Assembly: GCA_947177165.1 (NCBI GenBank)
Contig: CAMWTP010000002.1
Coordinates: 98,606-162,605, forward strand
Source: an uncultured Lachnospiraceae bacterium
GTDB taxonomy: Bacteria; Bacillota; Clostridia; Lachnospirales; Lachnospiraceae
Length of the DNA: 64,000 nt
Direction: 5' to 3'
Below, piece after piece: positions 54,925 to 63,981 of this stretch. Position 1 is the stretch's first letter, and every line of letters begins with the position of its first letter. Below the pieces are notes generated by a model. The model had not been told where the DNA came from and ran no database searches. It saw only the letters and a list, made by a program, of their open reading frames with translations. Both the position numbers and the translations under genes were made by a program.

Positions 54925-57528
54925 CTATTTTCCCTGTGCGTCCGTGCGCATCAGGATTATCTGCATCAGTATAAAGCTAAAGCCTGCGGGAATACAAGGA
55001 TGAAACACCCACTCTGTCAGACTGATAAATCCAAATGCCACAATCAGCGCAAGCGGAATAAATACGATACTGCTCTTTTTTCCATACTCCCAGGCGAACC
55101 GCACAGATCTCCACAGTGTCAGCGCACACAGAATCAGAAACAAAACGCCTGCGGCCAGACCAAAATTGTATGCCACCTGCAAATAGGAATTATGTGCATG
55201 GCTGTATTCATTGCCATCTTTTTCGATCGGTCCCATTCTGGGATGTCCCTTCCATTCAATCGCTTTTATATAATCCAAAAAAATCTCAAACCTGCCATTG
55301 GAAATATCTCCTTTTTTCTCCTCGCCGGAATCCCCCTCCACAGCGCTGTCCCCCGAAAACTGTCGTATATCCATCCCCGCGAAATCATCGCCCGTGTAAG
55401 CGAGTTCCCCGATTTCCTGCCAGTAAAGCTCCCCCGCAGATCCTGCGTCTGCCTCCGCCCCTTCCTGTTCCGATGTCTGGAACCTTCCAAACAGGGTTGT
55501 GAAGAACCTCCGCACTGTAATATACTTATCCGAGTCGATCGGATCCCCTTTGTAGATCGAGTCCGAATCATTCTGTATCTCAATAGCATAGTGAACCGGA
55601 TCATTTACCACGGCAGGAATCATTCTGACTGACGAGTAGACCATCGGAAAACTGAGCAGACTCACTGCCGCCAGAACACCAAGCTCGACAAAGACCTTCT
55701 GCACACTTTTGCGGTGCACAACTGCAGCCAGTATCACGACTGCCAGCAATGTCACTGTCACAGTCAGAAAAGCCGTCCTTGACATTGTAAGCAGGATAAA
55801 TCCCACCACACACGCTGTCACAAAATATTCAGCATGACAGCAGATCATAATATTCCTTCTGTTTCTCAGCTTTCCATAGAGCTTTGCAACCGCCACACCA
55901 AAGACTACCGCAAGATACATGCCGGTGCACGCCACCGTGTGAAATATCCCGCCATACCGATAATAGATCCAGTAGTGATGCGGCCTATGGGCATAGCAGA
56001 ACAGCGTTACCAGCACAAAGCTCAATAAAATGCCATTGCTGAAATTTTTCAAAAATCTGCATTCCATCAGCAAGGAGTTTGGCATAAAAAGAAATGCCAG
56101 AAACGGAAGTGTCGCCGTAAACACCCACACCTTCTCAAACCGATTTACATACATCAGCAGACAGAATATCACCCACAGAACCACATACACCGTCTGTTGT
56201 CTGTGCCCTGTCACCTGTCTGATGAACCGCTCCCTGACGCTGTCCAGACGAAAATCTTTTGTCCGCACCAGACTCAGCAAAATATTTATCACCAGAAGCC
56301 CCCACGCTGTGACAACACCGCAGGTAAGACGCGCGAGGACAAGTTCGTTCTCCTCCCCCTGGACTGTCCCGCAGTAAATAACAGACCCCGCCAGTCCCAG
56401 CACAAGCCATATGGCGCTGAACCAGTTGACCAGCTGTCTCTCATTATAGTTCATTAACAGGGCAATTGCCAGAAAAATCAGCATCCATCTGGTATTTGTG
56501 TAGTGATAAAAGTTCCTGTCGGCATTGACATATTGACACAGCGCGTAAAACAGCAGCCCAAAGCATACTGTCTGAATATAGTTTCTCCAAATGAAAGAAA
56601 TCTGTCCCCTGACAGACATCCTTGTCTTTTGCTTTTTTTTCGGAAAAAAAACCGGAATCCACAACGCAGAGAGCACCCACGCCAGGGCAGCTGCAATCCC
56701 GATCAGAAAAAAAAGCCTGTCCCACAGTTCTCCGCCAAATTTATTCAGGATAACAGCATAGACAATCAGGAACAGGGCAGCGAGGAAAGCCACGCCGCTC
56801 ATCACCAGGCAGAAATATTTTCTTATCCTGACTCTGTTCCCTGCAAATTTCCGGTCATACAACATCATTGCGCAAGATACAAGAAAATATACCAGCAGCG
56901 CAAAGCCAAGTATCAAAATGTCACACAAAAGAATCCCAATGACCGTCAATGGCCTGGAATAGTCAAAATCGGCAACAAGACTTTCCTCATCATTGTAAAT
57001 GCCGTCAATGTACAGGACACCGTTCTCTTCCTGCGCCAGAACATTCCGGCCGGCAACGGGGAGCTCATAGACCGCATGGCTCTCCTCGGGTATCAGGACT
57101 TCATAGTAATATAATGTACCGATATCGACATCCAAATCAGGCGTAGCGGCCGCCACCCCATTTTTTTCAATGCTCCTGCTGTCGATTTTTTCCTCATAGA
57201 TACACGAGAAGTCATCATTGTACAACCGGAACAGTATCATCTCCGCACCGGACACATCATCGCTGATCACACAATTCATATACAGTCTGATCTGATATAT
57301 ATGATCCTGTGAAAAGGTTATCGTCTGCAATTTTTTATCGCTGTAAGTAAAGCGCTCCCCTGCCAGAGTATCTTTCCCGTGCTGATGTCTGGAATACGTA
57401 TGCCGCTGCACCAGATTATATGGCCACACTCTGACGAGCATCAGAAATGTCAAGGTCGCAATTGCAATCTGAACCATCGTATTCCGCTTTATGCAATTTG
57501 AGCTCCATCTCCTCTGAAACAGTCTCAA
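54925..57528 (-). CDS. O-antigen polymerase/ligase-like membrane protein (Wzy/WaaL-like)
   Basis: An 867-residue protein with two parts: an N-terminal helix and an outer beta-rich domain (about 30-180), then about twelve helices. EYSHAHNSYLQVAYNFG near the C-terminus is the signature His/Asn-rich loop of Wzy/WaaL-type proteins. These join lipid-linked repeats or ligate chains to an acceptor. The start is taken as TTG 57528, six bases after AGGAGGAGAG; the promoter at 57579-57607 rules out longer readings, and an ATG at 57477 lacks a ribosome site. It heads the operon that continues with the 4,6-dehydratase gene. Confidence 0.82.
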   Translation of the reverse strand: MRLFQRRWSSNCIKRNTMVQIAIATLTFLMLVRVWPYNLVQRHTYSRHQHGKDTLAGERFTYSDKKLQTITFSQDHIYQIRLYMNCVISDDVSGAEMILFRLYNDDFSCIYEEKIDSRSIEKNGVAAATPDLDVDIGTLYYYEVLIPEESHAVYELPVAGRNVLAQEENGVLYIDGIYNDEESLVADFDYSRPLTVIGILLCDILILGFALLVYFLVSCAMMLYDRKFAGNRVRIRKYFCLVMSGVAFLAALFLIVYAVILNKFGGELWDRLFFLIGIAAALAWVLSALWIPVFFPKKKQKTRMSVRGQISFIWRNYIQTVCFGLLFYALCQYVNADRNFYHYTNTRWMLIFLAIALLMNYNERQLVNWFSAIWLVLGLAGSVIYCGTVQGEENELVLARLTCGVVTAWGLLVINILLSLVRTKDFRLDSVRERFIRQVTGHRQQTVYVVLWVIFCLLMYVNRFEKVWVFTATLPFLAFLFMPNSLLMECRFLKNFSNGILLSFVLVTLFCYAHRPHHYWIYYRYGGIFHTVACTGMYLAVVFGVAVAKLYGKLRNRRNIMICCHAEYFVTACVVGFILLTMSRTAFLTVTVTLLAVVILAAVVHRKSVQKVFVELGVLAAVSLLSFPMVYSSVRMIPAVVNDPVHYAIEIQNDSDSIYKGDPIDSDKYITVRRFFTTLFGRFQTSEQEGAEADAGSAGELYWQEIGELAYTGDDFAGMDIRQFSGDSAVEGDSGEEKKGDISNGRFEIFLDYIKAIEWKGHPRMGPIEKDGNEYSHAHNSYLQVAYNFGLAAGVLFLILCALTLWRSVRFAWEYGKKSSIVFIPLALIVAFGFISLTEWVFHPCIPAGFSFILMQIILMRTDAQGK

Positions 57529-57578
57529 TGCGATCTCTCCTCCTAACAAAATCCCGTCTCCAAAGCCTAGTCTAACAC

Positions 57579-57607
57579 AGTATAGCACAATCAAACGCAG
57601 AATACAA
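57579..57607 (-). promoter_or_regulatory. Promoter upstream of the polymerase-like gene
   Basis: On the minus strand TTGTAT (57607-57602) and TGC-TATACT (57584-57579) are 17 bases apart, the -10 being extended by TG. Transcription should start near 57572. It divides the right-hand genes into two units, one ending with the DUF6020-like gene and one starting with the polymerase. Confidence 0.65.
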
Positions 57608-57618
57608 CGATATCAGAT

Positions 57619-59418
57619 TTATACAAATCCTGTGTACTTCTCAAACACCATCGCACCCAAAACCGGATACGCAAACCAAAAGATTAATACATACCGCACC
57701 ATGCAGGTCGGACCAAGCAGCACTGTCAGCCACAATAACAGCACGATCAAAAATGTCAATGCCCGGCTGTACTGTCTGCGCTTCAAGAAAAAACAAAAAG
57801 CAAACGCATAGAACCAAAACCAAAATCCCGGCGAAAACAACATTGATACCACGGGAATTTTCTGCTGTGTGATCTCCAGTGACAGCCGCCGGTACAATTC
57901 ATCAAGACACGAAATCCTGCTCTCCCGCGTTCCGGGAGGCTCTGTCTCATATCCAAAATAACTGCTCTCGCCATAGAGAAACGTATGTCTCTGTATTCCG
58001 CCGTACGCATCGATAATCGTATCGGGATACCAGAAACCATAACTTGTATAGAGCCACGCATTGATGTATGTCCCGACATGGGAAATCCCTGCCCCAAACC
58101 ATAGACGCCAGAATCCCAACGGGTCTTCTCCATATTTCTCATTGTTGAACAGCACCTTAACCGGATCTGACAATTTCGGAGTGTAGCGCGCCATTGCCTC
58201 CTCCGGAAGATATTGGTACAAAAGCTCCTTCTCCCCGTCGGAAAACGAGTCCGCATCTGTCTCATACACTCTGGTAAGCTGCATAATAGGCACTGTCAGC
58301 ATCTCCTGTTTTCCGCCTGCGCTGGCGTGCAGCAATTCTGTCATGAGGGTCGTTGCTCCGCCGCAGAGAACAACCGGCAGCAAAAACATGCCAATTATTT
58401 TTGCCGGTTTGACTTCCGCCCTCTTTCTGACCGCCCGGAATGCCATCAGCACCAGCAGCACCAAAAACGCATACACGCCGTTATGCCGCAGACTCATCAT
58501 GAAGAAACTGCTCAGAACTAATCCTGCGGGCTTTCTCCATGACGCGAAAAAACCTGTCGTGTCAGTCAGCAATTCATATAAATGCAATATCAGCAGCAGA
58601 AGGGCAATGGAAAACAGCGTGTCCTTGGAGCTGCACAGAACATACATTGGAAACACTGGAAAAAGACCAATCGATGCTAAAAACGCAATCCGGAATCCTC
58701 TGTGAACACGATGCCTTTTCAGAAAATTCATCATATATGCAAAGCTGAGCGCAGCTACGCACATCTGTACTGCCATATAGCAGGCAATCCCGAGATTGTA
58801 GGAACCTGACACCTTGTGTACTGCCGCCACAATCCCTCCCAGCATCAGTACATGCAGCAGGGGATGATGGCTGGAAAAACTGCGTGTCAGGACCTGATTG
58901 ACCTCATCCTGCGCATCATACACAAAAAATCCGGGATAAGACGCCAGAAAGACAGGCAGCCAGCAGAGCAGGAGCAGACACACAATCGCAAGGAACGTCT
59001 TTCCCGAATAACCTGATTCCACGCCCCGACTGCCGCAGACAGCAGTCTCACCGCTGTCCATACAACTCCACACTTCCCTGAGAAGCACGGTAAGCGCCAG
59101 GGCAAAGCAGACAATACAGAATATCCGCTTTCTGCCGCCAAAGACAAGATACTCCGTGCTGTCAAGATCCGATCCAATGGCCATACACACAGAGAAAACC
59201 AGCGCGAGAGACAGCGCGATCAGATTTTCCCGCAAATCTCCCCATGCCACACGGTCCATCCCCTTCCAGATCAGGACAGAGAGACCAATCCATGCTATCA
59301 CCAGACATATGCTGTTCGTCAGATAAATCTGTTCCCCGGTAAAGCCCATCATCTCAGGCAGTGCGTAGATGCCGAGAAAAGCTGCCGCGCAGGACAAAAT
59401 CAGTTTTCTATTATTCAT
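57619..59418 (-). CDS. DUF6020-like polytopic membrane protein
   Basis: A 599-residue integral membrane protein with about fourteen hydrophobic segments. LASYPGFFVYDAQDEVNQVL followed by SSHHPLLHVLMLGG is the recognisable DUF6020 signature: Asp residues in an outer loop plus His-His-Pro, resembling GT-C glycosyltransferases. A soluble loop near residues 385-500 interrupts the helices. Its start overlaps the GtrB-like gene by four bases (ATGA), so the donor-making enzyme and this putative acceptor-side transferase are co-translated. Sugar identity unknown. Confidence 0.75.
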   Translation of the reverse strand: MNNRKLILSCAAAFLGIYALPEMMGFTGEQIYLTNSICLVIAWIGLSVLIWKGMDRVAWGDLRENLIALSLALVFSVCMAIGSDLDSTEYLVFGGRKRIFCIVCFALALTVLLREVWSCMDSGETAVCGSRGVESGYSGKTFLAIVCLLLLCWLPVFLASYPGFFVYDAQDEVNQVLTRSFSSHHPLLHVLMLGGIVAAVHKVSGSYNLGIACYMAVQMCVAALSFAYMMNFLKRHRVHRGFRIAFLASIGLFPVFPMYVLCSSKDTLFSIALLLLILHLYELLTDTTGFFASWRKPAGLVLSSFFMMSLRHNGVYAFLVLLVLMAFRAVRKRAEVKPAKIIGMFLLPVVLCGGATTLMTELLHASAGGKQEMLTVPIMQLTRVYETDADSFSDGEKELLYQYLPEEAMARYTPKLSDPVKVLFNNEKYGEDPLGFWRLWFGAGISHVGTYINAWLYTSYGFWYPDTIIDAYGGIQRHTFLYGESSYFGYETEPPGTRESRISCLDELYRRLSLEITQQKIPVVSMLFSPGFWFWFYAFAFCFFLKRRQYSRALTFLIVLLLWLTVLLGPTCMVRYVLIFWFAYPVLGAMVFEKYTGFV

Positions 59419-60371
59419 GTCGACATGTCCCCATCTTCTCTCCTGCTATTTGCTGTCTCCTCCCGAATCACATACTGCGGCGAATTGTTGATACTGATAT
59501 AAATGCGCCCGATGTACTCCCCGATCAGCCCAAGCATGATCATCAGCATACCACCGATGAACACAACAGCCGCCATCAGCGAACTGAATCCCAGCGGCAC
59601 TTCCGGATTGACAAACTTTTTTACAATAGTATAAATTCCGTAGACGAAGCCTGCTCCCGCAAAAATAACGCCCGTTACAGTAGCGACCCGCAGCGGAAAA
59701 ATTGAAAATGCCGTAAACCCGTTAAACCACAGACCCAGCAGTTTTTTCATCGTATATCCCGACGTGCCGACCTCCCGGCTCCTGTGGCTCACTGGAACAT
59801 TGGTGATATTTCTGGTGGCGCGCAGCACTAAACCAATAATGTAGGGATAGCTGTTCTCGTATTTCAGCATACTGTCTATCACAAAGCGCTTTGCGGCAAA
59901 ATAGCTCGTCAGATGCAGTTCCTTCGGCTTTCCAAGCATTGTCCTCGTCATGATGTCGTTCATCCACGTTCCGAAATTCCGAAAGGCACTGTGCTTCTTG
60001 TTTTCATAGCTCGCATAGACGACATCACTCCCGCTCTCAATGCCTTCAAGCAGCTTCCCCACCTCATTTGCCGGCGTCTGCCCGTCATCGTCAAGACAGA
60101 CGACAATATCTCCGTCTGACTTGCGCAGTCCCGCCATCAGCGCCGCATGCTGTCCGAAATTCCTGGCCAGACTGATTCCTGTAATATTGTTATATCTTGC
60201 GCACAGCGCCTTGATCACCTCGTAGGTGTTGTCCGGCGAACAGTCGTTTACCAGAAAAATGTCATAGACATATCCCGGTATCGACGCCATTGTATCCTGT
60301 ATTTCTGCCACAACTCCCTCGATTGTCCTTGCACTTCGATAACAGGGGATGACAAAACTTATTTTACTCAT
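59415..60371 (-). CDS. Polyprenyl-phosphate glycosyltransferase (GtrB/ArnC-like GT2)
   Basis: A 318-residue enzyme. ISFVIPCYRSARTIEGVVA and IFLVNDCSPDNTYEV form the GT-A core; IVVCLDDDGQTPANEV gives the DDD metal site, and LARNFGQHAALMAGL is the ArnC/GtrB segment. Two C-terminal helices (about 230-255 and 265-290) anchor it. It would load undecaprenyl phosphate with a sugar for outer-face transfer. A TTG two codons upstream (60377) has slightly better ribosome spacing and could be the true start. Coupled to the DUF6020-like gene. Confidence 0.88.
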   Translation of the reverse strand: MSKISFVIPCYRSARTIEGVVAEIQDTMASIPGYVYDIFLVNDCSPDNTYEVIKALCARYNNITGISLARNFGQHAALMAGLRKSDGDIVVCLDDDGQTPANEVGKLLEGIESGSDVVYASYENKKHSAFRNFGTWMNDIMTRTMLGKPKELHLTSYFAAKRFVIDSMLKYENSYPYIIGLVLRATRNITNVPVSHRSREVGTSGYTMKKLLGLWFNGFTAFSIFPLRVATVTGVIFAGAGFVYGIYTIVKKFVNPEVPLGFSSLMAAVVFIGGMLMIMLGLIGEYIGRIYISINNSPQYVIREETANSRREDGDMST

Positions 60372-60406
60372 AGTCAACCGTTCTCCTTAAACCTGATCAG
60401 ACTCTC

Positions 60407-60949
60407 TCATCCATTGGGGTTAACAGCCCCAAACAAGATCAGATCCTCATATTGTCCGTCCAGAAAGAGCTCATCCTTCAAATACGCCTCCTGCACATAA
60501 CCAGCCTTCTCATTCATGCGGACACTCGCCTTGTTCCGTGCCAGCACACGCGACGCTACCTTATGCATTCCCAGAGCCGTAAAGGCATAATCCAGCAACA
60601 GCTTTGCCGCCTCCGTTCCGATACCCTTTCCATAGGCCTGTTCCTCCCCGAGATAGATACCCCACTCCGCTTTCCTGTGCTCCTCCTCAAAATTTTGAAG
60701 ATAAATCGTTCCTAATGGCATATCGTCCTCATTTCTGCACACAATAAACTGGTGCACCAGCCCTCTCAACACCTTGTTCGCAAGCCAGTTCTCGTGATCC
60801 TCGCGGCTGACAGCCTTCCGGTAGATAAAATTTTCCACGACCACCGGCCGGTTGCGCCAGCGCACTGCCATCTCAGTGTCATCCGCCGTGATCGGTCTTA
60901 AATAAATCTGCTGTCCTCTGATTATCAAATCGTTCTTCATCGGTTCCAT
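60407..60949 (-). CDS. GNAT acetyltransferase (PseH/WecD-like)
   Basis: A 180-residue N-acetyltransferase. IYLRPITADDTEMAVRWRN is the GNAT opening, and LGEEQAYGKGIGTEAAKLLL is the acetyl-CoA pyrophosphate-binding loop (Q/RxxGxG/A). RNKASVRMNEKAGYVQEAYL is the C-terminal motif. It resembles RimJ/PseH-type proteins that acetylate amino sugars. With the WecE-type aminotransferase in the same run, acetylation of dTDP-4-amino-4,6-dideoxygalactose (the WecD step) is a good guess; acetylating the product of the PglE-like enzyme is the alternative, since no PglD is seen. The exact start (60961, 60949 or 60940) is unsure. Confidence 0.82.
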   Translation of the reverse strand: MEPMKNDLIIRGQQIYLRPITADDTEMAVRWRNRPVVVENFIYRKAVSREDHENWLANKVLRGLVHQFIVCRNEDDMPLGTIYLQNFEEEHRKAEWGIYLGEEQAYGKGIGTEAAKLLLDYAFTALGMHKVASRVLARNKASVRMNEKAGYVQEAYLKDELFLDGQYEDLILFGAVNPNG

Positions 60950-60980
60950 ATCAATTTCCAATCTCCTTTTTACTTATCTG

Positions 60981-62792
60981 CTATTCTAGTACATATACAC
61001 CAAACGCCAGTTCCTCTGACGCTGTCCGGATCTGGTCAATACAGTTCAACTCGACCGCAATTCCACGTTTTGCATAATACTGTGTAAGCCAGTCAAGATT
61101 CTTGTCCGCGCCCGCGATAAAATACGCTTTGACCTGTCCGCCATTCTTAGAACCGCAGAGTGCACTCTGGATATCCTTCAAATGATGCCGCTCCAGTTTC
61201 TGTCTTGCAAGCGGGCTTTTTGCCGCCCACCCTCCGCAGATGTCGAAATTTTTGTACGAGTCATCCACGTCGGTAAACATTTTCTCCGCATATGGCGTCC
61301 CCTGGTAGGAAGTCGAGGAATACACATCGATTATATAATAATTATTTCCATTTTTCCGGCAATAATCCATCATTGCCTCCCAGCGTTCATCCGCTGCCGC
61401 CCGACTGTCATACTCTGCATGCACATTGTGCTGACTCACCGCGAGCGCTGCGAAAGCGCCGGCAATACACAGGAGATAACTGACGCGCCTTACCGTCTGA
61501 AACGCCTTACCGCCGCACTCCCTTGAACCACCGCAGAGACAGAATCCGGCCAGCGTGACAAACTCCGTCATCAGAAGCGGGATTGTCACCCGGTCGGGCA
61601 CCCTGTCCACCATACACAGATACAGCCATATAACACTCCGCACCGCAAAAATACCAAGCAGTTTCAAAACTGCACCCGCACGCAGCTTCCCTTTTGCGGG
61701 AACCACGCACAGAATCAGATACAGCAGATACAGGACAATCACGGCCGCACTGGCGGGCGAATTGTTGTTGAGCAGCTGTCCCCGATACTTCCACAGTGCC
61801 TCCCGGATGCTGTTCCTGCTGACAAAACCGAATGTGTCATGAAGTCCTTCTCCCGCTTCTGCCAGCTGTTCCTGATAGGCCACGATGGCTTCCAGCCTCC
61901 ACGTGTCAATCGACTCGTCGAGCGCAAAATTGTAATTTTCCAAAAGCGTGTAGGACTCCCTCGACAAACCAATCGAATCATAGAACGCTCTGTTGTCCTC
62001 ATAACCTGGCAGTCCGTAAAAATCATACAGCTTTGTCCGTGCATCAAAGAATTTCCGGAAACTTGCCCAATCGCTTCCCCTGTACGCAACCATGTCAAGA
62101 GAATACACCGCCGCCAGACACAGGAGTGCCGTGACGATCAGCGTGATATATTTTCTGAAATTCATCACGGTAAAGAACTTATCCTCGCTGCACCATTTCA
62201 CGAGTCCCGCGAGCAGCAGGAACGGCAGAAGCATGACGCACACCTCTGTCCGGATCAGAAAGGACAGCACAACCAGAAACAGCGGCAGCAGATTTCTTCT
62301 GAAAAATACAGACGGTCTGTCTGTTTTCGGTACTGTGAGAAACAAAAATACCGCCCCCGCCATACAGATTCCCGAAGTGACACTGTACTGCACCACCACA
62401 AACTGTCTCAAAAACAGACCATACACCAGCACGGCCTCCGCCGCAAGTGCCATCACTCCCTCTTTCGCGCTCCGCATGATAGAGAGAAGCCTCACCGCTA
62501 TCAGGAGTACCACGCCGAACTGGCACAGACACAAAAACAAGCCATACCATGGAATTGACGGGATGGCCTTGTAAAAAAGCGCAAGACACCACGCCAGAGG
62601 ATACAGCATCTGTATACAATAGCCGCTCGGCTGGCCTGTGTAAGCACCTGATACAATATCCTTGATCATGGTATCGTCATTCAAATCATAATAAAAATCA
62701 AATTGGACAGTCAAAAGCAGCGCAAGCAAAAAGGTAAAAACAAAAGCACCACACACTTTCGCCGCCTTTACTCCTGTGCGGTCATCCATCAT
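60981..62792 (-). CDS. Polytopic membrane protein of glycan locus, family not recognised
   Basis: A 603-residue integral membrane protein with about eleven helices. After helix 1 comes QFDFYYDLNDDTMIKDIVSG then AYTGQPSGYCIQMLYPLAW. This Asn-Asp-Asp loop followed by a Gly-Pro-rich segment recurs in Firmicutes membrane proteins of polysaccharide clusters and resembles GT-C active-site loops. The last 170 residues are a soluble outer domain. Its start overlaps the wecE stop by four bases, and AAGGAG lies about eleven bases upstream. The role is probably outer-face sugar transfer, but unproven. Confidence 0.72.
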   Translation of the reverse strand: MMDDRTGVKAAKVCGAFVFTFLLALLLTVQFDFYYDLNDDTMIKDIVSGAYTGQPSGYCIQMLYPLAWCLALFYKAIPSIPWYGLFLCLCQFGVVLLIAVRLLSIMRSAKEGVMALAAEAVLVYGLFLRQFVVVQYSVTSGICMAGAVFLFLTVPKTDRPSVFFRRNLLPLFLVVLSFLIRTEVCVMLLPFLLLAGLVKWCSEDKFFTVMNFRKYITLIVTALLCLAAVYSLDMVAYRGSDWASFRKFFDARTKLYDFYGLPGYEDNRAFYDSIGLSRESYTLLENYNFALDESIDTWRLEAIVAYQEQLAEAGEGLHDTFGFVSRNSIREALWKYRGQLLNNNSPASAAVIVLYLLYLILCVVPAKGKLRAGAVLKLLGIFAVRSVIWLYLCMVDRVPDRVTIPLLMTEFVTLAGFCLCGGSRECGGKAFQTVRRVSYLLCIAGAFAALAVSQHNVHAEYDSRAAADERWEAMMDYCRKNGNNYYIIDVYSSTSYQGTPYAEKMFTDVDDSYKNFDICGGWAAKSPLARQKLERHHLKDIQSALCGSKNGGQVKAYFIAGADKNLDWLTQYYAKRGIAVELNCIDQIRTASEELAFGVYVLE

Positions 62793-63919
62793 ATGTGATA
62801 GAACTCCTTCACTTTACTTACGATATAGTCAACCTCATCTGACGTCAGCGCATAAAACATCGGCAGACGCACCAGCCTGTCACTTTCCCTTGTCGTGTAC
62901 ACATCCTCACCCGAAAACCTGCCAAACCTGAGCCCTGCCGGTGCCGAGTGGAGCGGCACATAGTGGAATACGGCCCAGATACCGTTCGCTTTCAGAAAAT
63001 CGATGAGTCTTGTGCGCTCCTCCAAATCCTTCGTCTTGACATAGTACATATGACCGTTGTGCACACAGCCCTCCGGCACATGGGGCAGTTCCAGTATCCC
63101 GCGTTCCCGCAGTGGCTGCAGCAGCTCATCGTACTGTTCCCACAGCGCCACACGCCTGGCGGTAATCTCCCCGATCAGCTCAATCTGCGCCCAGAGATAA
63201 GCGGCGTTCATGTCACTTGGCAGATAGGAAGAGCCATAGTTCATCCAGCGGTATTTGTCTACCTGTCCCCGATAGTACTGCGAGCGGTTGGTGCCCTTTT
63301 CCCGGATAATCTCCGCCTCGCTGACGTACCGCTCATCCTTTATCAGCAGCGCGCCGCCCTCGCCCATGCTCAGATTCTTGGTCTCATGGAAAGAATAACA
63401 CCCGAAATCACCGATTGCACCGAGCTGTTTTCCCTTGTATGTCGCCGCGATTCCCTGCGCAGCGTCCTCCACCACAAAGAGATTGTGCCGCGCCGCAATG
63501 TCCATGATCGCATCCATCTCACAGGCCACACCCGCGTAGTGGACAGGAACAATCGCCCTCGTCCTGTCCGTCACCGCCTGCTCGATCAAAGTCTCGTCAA
63601 TATTCATGGTATCCGGTCTGATATCGACAAAGACTGCCTTCGCACCGCGAAGCACAAATGCATCCGCAGTGGACACAAAGGTGTAGGAAGGCATGATGAC
63701 CTCGTCCCCCTCCCTGATATCAATCAACAGCGCCGCAAGCTCAGTTGCCTGTGTGCAGGAGGGTGTCAGCAGACACTTTGCCATACCCGTATACTCCTCA
63801 ATCCACTCACTGCACTTCCTCGTGAATGGACCGTCCCCGCATATTTTCTGATTTTCTACTGCCTGTCTGATATATTCCATCTCCCTGCCCGTAAATGGCG
63901 GTACGTTAAAATTGATCAT
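62789..63919 (-). CDS. wecE: dTDP-4-amino-4,6-dideoxygalactose transaminase (WecE/RffA-like)
   Basis: A 376-residue PLP aminotransferase that makes dTDP-Fuc4N from dTDP-4-keto-6-deoxyglucose. The match to enterobacterial RffA/WecE is visible by eye: INFNVPPFTGREMEYI, GDGPFTRKCSEWIE, LLTPSCTQATELAALLIDI, DEVIMPSYTFVSTADAFVLR, IVPVHYAGVACEMD and YSFHETKNLSMGEGGA with the PLP Lys181. dTDP-glucose genes (rmlA, rmlB) are not in the window. The ATG at 63919 is the conserved start; the longer reading begins with GTG. It is the first gene at the right end, preceded by a hairpin at 63957-63981. Confidence 0.9.
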   Translation of the reverse strand: MINFNVPPFTGREMEYIRQAVENQKICGDGPFTRKCSEWIEEYTGMAKCLLTPSCTQATELAALLIDIREGDEVIMPSYTFVSTADAFVLRGAKAVFVDIRPDTMNIDETLIEQAVTDRTRAIVPVHYAGVACEMDAIMDIAARHNLFVVEDAAQGIAATYKGKQLGAIGDFGCYSFHETKNLSMGEGGALLIKDERYVSEAEIIREKGTNRSQYYRGQVDKYRWMNYGSSYLPSDMNAAYLWAQIELIGEITARRVALWEQYDELLQPLRERGILELPHVPEGCVHNGHMYYVKTKDLEERTRLIDFLKANGIWAVFHYVPLHSAPAGLRFGRFSGEDVYTTRESDRLVRLPMFYALTSDEVDYIVSKVKEFYHI

Positions 63920-63956
63920 GATATGCCCATGCCTTTCCACTTCAAAAACAATCCGT

Positions 63957-63981
63957 GAAGAACGCTGCCCCTGCGTTCTTC
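63957..63981. other. Perfect inverted repeat upstream of wecE
   Basis: GAAGAACGC (63957-63965) and GCGTTCTTC (63973-63981) form a nine-base perfect stem with a seven-base loop, about 40 bases before wecE on its transcribed side. The minus-strand sequence after it has GTTTTTG but not directly adjacent. It may be the terminator of an upstream gene beyond the window or a leader hairpin. Confidence 0.5.

Noticed and set aside
53139..54974. A 611-codon open frame on the plus strand opposite the 4,6-dehydratase gene
   Set aside because: It is fully antisense to a well-conserved full-length gene, its translation is rich in His, Arg, Gln and Ile without recognisable motifs, and no ribosome site or promoter precedes it.
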